A program made the translations under genes and the position numbers. Below, in pieces: positions 6,249 through 10,607 of a DNA stretch of 10,607 nt. Within the stretch, counting starts at the first letter, position 1, and each line of letters opens with the position of its first letter. This DNA is from Oscillospiraceae bacterium (GTDB lineage: Bacteria; Bacillota; Clostridia; Oscillospirales; Oscillospiraceae), in assembly GCA_016302405.1 (NCBI GenBank), contig JAEDNR010000069.1, positions 1-10,607 of the forward strand. The letters run 5' to 3'. Under the pieces are notes generated by a model that was given only the letters and a program-made list of their open reading frames with translations, did not search any database and was not told where the DNA came from.

Positions 6249-7070
6249 TTATCCAATATAACCGTACATACCCCGGACACTGACTTCTCCGGAGTCCACG
6301 GTTTCCACCTGCCCCGGCGCGAATTCGACAAGCAGGGCCCCGGTATCGCTTATATCCAGGGCTTTTCCGTAGCGGACGGTGCTGCCCCGTACCAGGGAAA
6401 TATCCTTTCCCAGGGTTACGCAGTCAGCCCGGTACTGCTTCAGCATAGCTTCCTTTTCACCCAGCAGCCCTTCATTCATCCGGTACAGCGCGGTCAGCAT
6501 TTGGGCAGTCAGCTGCGGCCGGGAGATCTCTTTTCCCGTGACCATTTCCAGGGAGCCTGCTTTATCCCGCAGCTCCGGGGGAAAATCCGTGAGCTTTTGG
6601 CGGCAGTTAATGCCAACCCCTACGATAGCGTAGTCCACGCTTCCGTCGGGCTGAAGCCCCAGCTCCGTTAGGATTCCGCAGAGCTTCCGCTTGCCGTATA
6701 CCAGATCATTGGTCCACTTGATGCCCGGCCGGAACCCGGCGGTATTTTCCACGGCATCGCACACGGCAACGGCGGCGGCGCAGGTCAGGTGCATCAAATC
6801 CCCGGCGGAGCATGCGGGGCGCAGGAGCATGCTCAGATAGATCCCCATGTCCTGCGGTGAGTGAAACGATCTTCCCATCCGGCCTCTTCCACCTGTCTGA
6901 TGTCCGGCACAGACGGCGGTTCCTGCCGAAATGCCTGTGGGAGCCAGCCTTTTGAGGACGGAATTGGTGGAATCCGTCTCATCAAGCCAGGTGAAACGAT
7001 CTGCCAGGGGACTGTCCGGCGGAAGACAGGCCAGGACCCCCCGGGAAAAATTCTCAGTCAATGTCTGCAT
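6249..7070 (-). CDS. birA: Biotin-[acetyl-CoA-carboxylase] ligase without DNA-binding domain
   Basis: Attaches biotin through biotinyl-AMP to the acceptor lysine of biotin carboxyl carrier domains in the cytoplasm. The 273 residues cover only the catalytic and C-terminal domains. The N-terminal helix-turn-helix of repressor-type BirA is absent, so it should not act as a biotin repressor. Seen: DETDSTN (30-36), the biotinyl-AMP loop GGRGRMGRSFHSP (60-72), KWTNDLVYGKRKLCGIL (118-134), in which Thr replaces the commoner Pro or Val of KWPND, and GVGIN (151-155). A small beta-rich C-terminal domain follows from about 225. The start overlaps the upstream membrane-acyltransferase gene by 17 bases and has only a weak binding site (AGAAG), implying translational coupling. 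The fold is shared with lipoate ligases, but the GRGRxGR motif favours biotin. Confidence 0.94.
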   Translation of the reverse strand: MQTLTENFSRGVLACLPPDSPLADRFTWLDETDSTNSVLKRLAPTGISAGTAVCAGHQTGGRGRMGRSFHSPQDMGIYLSMLLRPACSAGDLMHLTCAAAVAVCDAVENTAGFRPGIKWTNDLVYGKRKLCGILTELGLQPDGSVDYAIVGVGINCRQKLTDFPPELRDKAGSLEMVTGKEISRPQLTAQMLTALYRMNEGLLGEKEAMLKQYRADCVTLGKDISLVRGSTVRYGKALDISDTGALLVEFAPGQVETVDSGEVSVRGMYGYIG

Positions 7071-8472
7071 TGACTTCTGCGGGGGGCGCGTCCAGCACTT
7101 CCGGATGCATGGTCAGACGGCGGAAGTACTTGAAGAAAGCGGCGTAGCAGTAGCCGTCAACGATCCGTTCATCCACGGTGAACCGGAAATCAACGTATTT
7201 GCGCTGAACGACACTGCCATCCTCGGTGATTTCCAGGGCTTTACGTTTGCAGCCGAAGGCGCAGAAAATCGGCAGGTTGCCAAAATCGTACAGGTGGTGA
7301 TAGACGGGCGGGATACCCAGGGAGCCCATGGAGGTAAAGTACACGCTGCCATGGAAGGGGCTGATTTCCAGCAGGAATTTGGGAATCAGTCCGAAATAAT
7401 CCAGGGTTTTCAGCAGCCATACCGTAAATTTCAGAAACACGCCAGGGATCATAGCGAAAGCGTAGGCGGTGCTGTCAAAGCCGGAGTCGGAAGAATCCTG
7501 CTTATTCTTCTCAATTTCTTCATTGACCTTTCGATACACATCCGACGCGGAATCCCGGGGAGACAGGTGAACCTTAATGACGGTATCCGGTGCGGTTGTT
7601 GCCATCTCTTTTTTGATGGTCATACAGAACTGGATGTCTTCCCCACGGGAAAAGACTTTCTGGCCGGACAGAAAGCGGTTCAGGGCGGGGTACTTGGCAA
7701 CACAGCGGCAGTAGCAGGCCAGAAATACGTGGAGAATGCCGAAGTTCGTCATGCCTTCCTTCCGCTTCTGGCGGATGTAGCGGTCAAGGACCGTGATTTC
7801 AAAGGAGTCCGAGAACAGATTGGACGCACCATTCCGGTTGACCATAAGATAGGGAGATAACTGATCCAGGGGAGCGATGGAGCGGATTCTGCGGCCATCG
7901 GTGCGGTCACCCCAAGTGGGATGATACTTTCCGTCCGTATGGATCCGGATGGCGAACACCATGATTACCGCGCCCAGAAGCATCAGTACATCCGGCAGCA
8001 GATACAGCATGGTGGCGGTATCTCCTGCCAGCAGGGCCGTGCGATGGAAGTAGAGTGTAATAGCCAGGGAAACAAGCTCTACAGGCAGCAGCAGCCAGGG
8101 GGCATGCCACCGGGTCCCGGAGATCAGCTCCGTGTACAGGAAGGCAAAAGCGACCAGGGAGACCCAAAACAGCCAGGTGATCAGATGATTGGGGACGTTC
8201 CGGGAGATCCAGACGGCGGAGTAGAGCGCTGCCATCCACACGGGGATCGCGGTTTTATAGAGCCTTTCCTCTCCATCCAGGAGGGCAATGGCGGCATAGA
8301 GCAGGGAAGCTGCCACAGGCAGGACGATTTGGCTCCACACGTTTACAGGGCCACCGGTCCCTTTCACACCGATGATCCAGATGCGGGCCACTGCCGAGCT
8401 TACCATGCAGGCTGCCATCAGCCAGGTCAGCACGTTTTTGCGGCTGACATAAAGATGAATCCTCTTTTTCAT
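7054..8472 (-). CDS. Six-span membrane protein with E2/CAT-like acyltransferase domain
   Basis: 472 residues. Seen: six hydrophobic segments (about 14-35, 45-65, 74-90, 97-117, 124-142, 153-175), then a soluble region from about 195 to 455 resembling the catalytic domain of 2-oxoacid dehydrogenase E2 subunits and chloramphenicol acetyltransferase. This includes RSIAPLDQLSPYLM, a helix with AKYPALNRFL, SMGSLG (381-386, the E2 SNLGS-type loop), HHLYDFG (392-398) and VDERIVDG (433-440). In E2/CAT enzymes the last motif is DHRVVDG or HHxxxDG with the catalytic His; here it is Glu435 (codon 7170-7168). There is no lipoyl domain and no E1/E3 gene nearby. The function is therefore unknown: it may be an acyltransferase with altered chemistry or a non-catalytic relative. 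It overlaps birA. The ATG at 8472 lacks a Shine-Dalgarno sequence (see promoter). Domain call fairly sure, activity unsure. Confidence 0.78.
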   Translation of the reverse strand: MKKRIHLYVSRKNVLTWLMAACMVSSAVARIWIIGVKGTGGPVNVWSQIVLPVAASLLYAAIALLDGEERLYKTAIPVWMAALYSAVWISRNVPNHLITWLFWVSLVAFAFLYTELISGTRWHAPWLLLPVELVSLAITLYFHRTALLAGDTATMLYLLPDVLMLLGAVIMVFAIRIHTDGKYHPTWGDRTDGRRIRSIAPLDQLSPYLMVNRNGASNLFSDSFEITVLDRYIRQKRKEGMTNFGILHVFLACYCRCVAKYPALNRFLSGQKVFSRGEDIQFCMTIKKEMATTAPDTVIKVHLSPRDSASDVYRKVNEEIEKNKQDSSDSGFDSTAYAFAMIPGVFLKFTVWLLKTLDYFGLIPKFLLEISPFHGSVYFTSMGSLGIPPVYHHLYDFGNLPIFCAFGCKRKALEITEDGSVVQRKYVDFRFTVDERIVDGYCYAAFFKYFRRLTMHPEVLDAPPAEVNADID

Positions 8473-8481
8473 AACGTATAC

Positions 8482-8510
8482 AGTATATCAAATCCCGCCC
8501 GGTTTCGCAA
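8482..8510 (-). promoter_or_regulatory. Promoter giving a near-leaderless transcript
   Basis: On the minus strand TTGCGA (8510-8505), a 17-base spacer and the extended -10 TGATATACT (8490-8482). The start point is expected about 6-7 bases further, near 8475, only about 3 bases before the ATG (8472-8470). No Shine-Dalgarno sequence exists in the gap. The -35 begins 5 bases beyond the stop codon of the upstream methyltransferase gene. Confidence 0.7.
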
Positions 8511-8514
8511 CCGG

Positions 8515-9396
8515 TTATTTTTCTGTTTCTGACAGGATACCTGTCAATGCGGCCAGATGCTCCGGGGTTGTGCCGCAGCAGCCGCCGAGAAGCATAGCGC
8601 CCGCCGCATGGCAGGCTGCCATGACCTTGGCAAAACCCTCCGGGTTCAGATCGTATTCCGCTATCCCCTGAGCATTGATCACGGGTATGCCGGCGTTGGG
8701 CTTGCAGATAAGCGGAAGCTTTGTGAACCGGCGCAGCTTCAAAACAAGGCCGGCTGTCATATCGTCCGCCGGGACGCAGTTGAAACCCACGGCGCAGGCT
8801 CCGGCTTTTTCCAGCTCCCGCAGTACCGGCCCTGCCTCCGCCCCGGAGAAAAGGGAACCGTCGGGCTGCATGGTGAATGAGTACATGGCTGCCCCCGCAC
8901 CCTCCAGTTCGGCGGCGGTAAGAATAGCCTCCGCTTCCTGGGGATACATAAGAGTCTCGCCTACAAGAAGGTCCGCGCCGCCGTCCATGAGCCCCCGGAT
9001 CTGCCGGCGGTAGTTTTTCACCAGCAGGTCAAAGCACTTAGGATCGAAGCTGTCACAGGACCCGGCCAGGGTCGTCAGGTCTCCGGCAATGAGACAACCG
9101 GGAGCTGCCCTGCGGGAGAGAGCCACCAGGGAGCGGTTGATTTCCTCCGTGTCCTTTTCCCGCCCGTATGCTGCCAGGACAATGGGCTGGGCCTGGAAGG
9201 TCGGCGCGTAGATAATGTCCGCTCCTGCCCGGGCATATCCGCGCTGCAGTTCGGTAAGAATATCAGGATGATCCAGCACCCACAGCTCGGTACTGCACCC
9301 CTTGGGCATTCCGTGGGCTCTGAGCCAGGAGCCGGTGGCACCGTCCAGCACAGCGCCCTTTGCGATCCGATTGCAAAATTCTTCGTTTGTAAGCAT
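8515..9396 (-). CDS. Homocysteine S-methyltransferase family protein (stand-alone Hcy domain)
   Basis: Transfers a methyl group to homocysteine to make methionine. The donor in this family can be S-methylmethionine, S-adenosylmethionine, betaine or a corrinoid partner, and cannot be told from sequence alone. 293 residues cover just the zinc-binding Hcy barrel, equivalent to the first module of cobalamin-dependent methionine synthase. Seen: VLDGATGSWL near the start, GADIIYAPTFQA (58-69), and the zinc ligands Cys207 in GFNC and Cys273-Cys274 in GGCCGTTPEH. KPNAG (232-236) is also typical. No folate- or cobalamin-binding module is present here, so a partner encoded elsewhere is possible. Start: TTG at 9402 is in frame but only 3 bases from GGAGG (9410-9406), whereas ATG 9396 is 9 bases away and preferred. 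It has its own promoter and is divergent from the M29 aminopeptidase. Confidence 0.88.
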   Translation of the reverse strand: MLTNEEFCNRIAKGAVLDGATGSWLRAHGMPKGCSTELWVLDHPDILTELQRGYARAGADIIYAPTFQAQPIVLAAYGREKDTEEINRSLVALSRRAAPGCLIAGDLTTLAGSCDSFDPKCFDLLVKNYRRQIRGLMDGGADLLVGETLMYPQEAEAILTAAELEGAGAAMYSFTMQPDGSLFSGAEAGPVLRELEKAGACAVGFNCVPADDMTAGLVLKLRRFTKLPLICKPNAGIPVINAQGIAEYDLNPEGFAKVMAACHAAGAMLLGGCCGTTPEHLAALTGILSETEK

Positions 9397-9405
9397 AGAC
9401 AAATA

Positions 9406-9410
9406 CCTCC
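9406..9410 (-). promoter_or_regulatory. Shine-Dalgarno that fixes the methyltransferase start
   Basis: GGAGG on the minus strand, 9 bases before ATG 9396 and only 3 before an in-frame TTG at 9402. The spacing favours the ATG. Confidence 0.75.
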
Positions 9411-9471
9411 GTCTGTTTGACAGTCAGCTTTTTCCGGCGAAAGCCCGGCATTTATGGCAGCTGTTTTGATG

Positions 9472-9500
9472 ATTATACCCGAAGAATGCTTTCTTTGCAA
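9472..9500 (-). promoter_or_regulatory. Promoter of the homocysteine methyltransferase gene
   Basis: On the minus strand TTGCAA (9500-9495), a 17-base spacer and a perfect TATAAT (9477-9472). The start is expected near 9465, giving a leader of about 70 bases. It can form a small CCGG/CCGG hairpin, but I find no S-box, cobalamin or other riboswitch signature. Confidence 0.78.
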
Positions 9501-9506
9501 TAACCA

Positions 9507-9535
9507 TTGACCTTTTGGGAATAATCTGGTAAAAT
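9507..9535 (+). promoter_or_regulatory. Promoter of the M29 aminopeptidase gene
   Basis: TTGACC (9507-9512), a 17-base spacer and an extended -10 TGG-TAAAAT (9527-9535). The start is expected near 9542, leaving a leader of about 27 bases. Its -35 lies 6 bases from the -35 of the divergent methyltransferase promoter. Confidence 0.82.
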
Positions 9536-9568
9536 AGGTCCGAAATTTTTTCAGGAGGATTTCCAATC

Positions 9569-10607
9569 ATGAAGAAAACAGTATTGCGGGAATATGCCCG
9601 TCTGATTGTCCGCTGCGGCGTAAATGTCCAGAAAGGACAGGAGGTTCTGATCTACGCCGATCTCGACCAACCGGAATTTGTCCAGATGGTTGTGGAGGAG
9701 GCCTACAAGGCCAAGGCCAAAAAGGTCACCGTGGACTGGGATTACCAGCCGCTGCAGAAGCTCCATGTGCGCCATCAGTCCGTCAAGACCCTGGGTGAGG
9801 TTACCGAGTGGCAGAAAGCCAAGCTGCAGCACTTTGTGGATGTGGTGCCCTGCCGGATTCATCTGGTGTCCGAAGATCCCGACGGCCTGAAGGGTATAAA
9901 CATGGAGAAGCTGGCCAAGGCCCGTCAGCTGCGTTATCCCATTGTGAAGCCCTACCACGACCAGCTGGAAAACAAGGACCAGTGGTGTATCGCCGCCGTT
10001 CCCGGTGCCGCCTGGGCCAAGAAGGTGTTCCCCGGTATGCGTACCAGCGCTGCCATGGAAAAGCTGTGGGAGGCAATTCTGTACACCTCCCGGGTTACCG
10101 ATGATCCTGTGAAGGCCTGGCAGGAGCATAACGCCGACCTGCATGACCGCTGCGCCTACCTCAATAGCCTCAATATCCGTAGTCTGCACTACACTGCCGA
10201 CAATGGCACGGACCTGACTGTGGGCATGATCCCCGAGGGCGAGTGGAAGGGCGGCGGCGATACCAGCCTGCAGGGCATCTTCTTCAACCCCAACATCCCA
10301 ACTGAGGAGTGCTTCATCTCTCCCAAGCGGGGACAGGCCGAGGGTATCGTCTATTCCACAAAACCCCTGAGCTATCAGGGGCAGTTGATTGAAAACTTCT
10401 CCGTCCGCTTTGAAAACGGCAAGGCCGTGGAGGTCAAGGCAGAGAAGGGCGAGGAGCTGCTGAAGACCATGATCTCCATGGACGAGGGCGCCGCCTATCT
10501 GGGCGAATGCGCTCTGGTTCCCCAGCGCAGCCCCATTGCCGAGAGCGGCATTCTGTTCTACAATACCCTCTTTGATGAGAACGCCGCCTGCCACCTGGCG
10601 CTGGGCA
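9569..10607 (+). CDS. M29-family aminopeptidase, 3' end beyond window
   Basis: A cytoplasmic metallo-aminopeptidase (AmpS/PepS/thermophilic aminopeptidase family, M29) that trims N-terminal residues from peptides. 346 codons are visible with no stop. Full members have about 410 residues, so roughly the last 60 are missing. Seen: NIPTEECFISP with metal ligand Glu247, LGECALVP with Glu313, and the FYNTLFDENAACHLALG end with His342. The 66- and 29-residue spacings fit the family, and the remaining His/Asp ligands would fall past the edge. The N-terminal half (VNVQKGQEVLIYAD, about 18-31, and the AVPGAAWAKKVFP region, 143-155) also fits. AGGAGG (9553-9558) lies 10 bases before the ATG. Codon use is biased to C/G-ending forms, suggesting good expression. 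No sign of disruption. Confidence 0.95.
   Translation, partial: MKKTVLREYARLIVRCGVNVQKGQEVLIYADLDQPEFVQMVVEEAYKAKAKKVTVDWDYQPLQKLHVRHQSVKTLGEVTEWQKAKLQHFVDVVPCRIHLVSEDPDGLKGINMEKLAKARQLRYPIVKPYHDQLENKDQWCIAAVPGAAWAKKVFPGMRTSAAMEKLWEAILYTSRVTDDPVKAWQEHNADLHDRCAYLNSLNIRSLHYTADNGTDLTVGMIPEGEWKGGGDTSLQGIFFNPNIPTEECFISPKRGQAEGIVYSTKPLSYQGQLIENFSVRFENGKAVEVKAEKGEELLKTMISMDEGAAYLGECALVPQRSPIAESGILFYNTLFDENAACHLALG

Noticed and set aside
6931..7860. 309-codon plus-strand frame opposite the E2-like gene
   Set aside because: Antisense to the birA/E2-like pair, whose motifs are clear; no support for expression.
9397..9465. S-box or other methionine-related riboswitch in the methyltransferase leader
   Set aside because: The leader is about 70 bases with only a small CCGG hairpin and no terminator or conserved riboswitch core.
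9551..10594. 347-codon open frame on the minus strand
   Set aside because: It mirrors the M29 aminopeptidase, whose motifs and metal ligands are clear. G+C-rich, codon-biased genes often leave the opposite strand open.

Overview
The window looks like chromosomal DNA from a Gram-positive, low-oxygen Clostridia-type bacterium, most likely of the Oscillospiraceae (Ruminococcaceae) group. Evidence for this is the moderately high G+C, strong AGGAGG-type ribosome binding sites, TTGNNN/TATAAT-type promoters, the classic Firmicutes pairing of tmcAL (ylbM) divergent from ackA, and orphan E2-like acyltransferase and M29 aminopeptidase genes. It holds eight supportable protein genes, one of them cut by the right edge. 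I see no rRNA, tRNA, CRISPR array, transposase or phage gene.

Layout. Bases 1-128 are a small non-genic or degenerate stretch with two inverted repeats and a frame that runs off the left edge. tmcAL (129-1283, minus) encodes tRNA(Met) cytidine acetate ligase. It is divergent from ackA (1424-2617, plus), acetate kinase, which has a good promoter and a strong terminator. Immediately after that terminator comes pepT (2677-3912, plus), overlapping by 8 bases a polytopic GtrII-like glucosyltransferase gene (3905-5770, plus). A bidirectional terminator (5787-5822) separates this from a converging minus-strand block: a 104-residue single-span protein with an acidic Pro/Ala/Glu tail (5832-6146), a biotin-protein ligase without a DNA-binding domain (6249-7070), and a membrane protein carrying an E2/CAT-like acyltransferase domain (7054-8472). 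Upstream of these lies a stand-alone homocysteine S-methyltransferase domain gene (8515-9396, minus). It is divergent from an M29-family aminopeptidase (9569 to beyond 10607, plus) through a compact back-to-back promoter pair.

Functional themes. Most genes are housekeeping: acetate metabolism and acetate-dependent tRNA modification, peptide trimming (PepT and the M29 enzyme), biotin attachment and methionine synthesis. The less ordinary parts are three. (1) The membrane/E2-like fusion has Glu where E2 and CAT enzymes have their catalytic His. Its promoter would give an almost leaderless mRNA, and its 3' end overlaps the biotin ligase gene. (2) The GtrII-like protein has no gtrA/gtrB partners and is translationally coupled to pepT just behind a terminator. 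(3) The small CPCNC/PAEE-repeat protein is a membrane-anchored protein of unknown function. I do not see convincing evidence of a whole new multi-gene system. The E2-like/biotin ligase pair is the best candidate for one.
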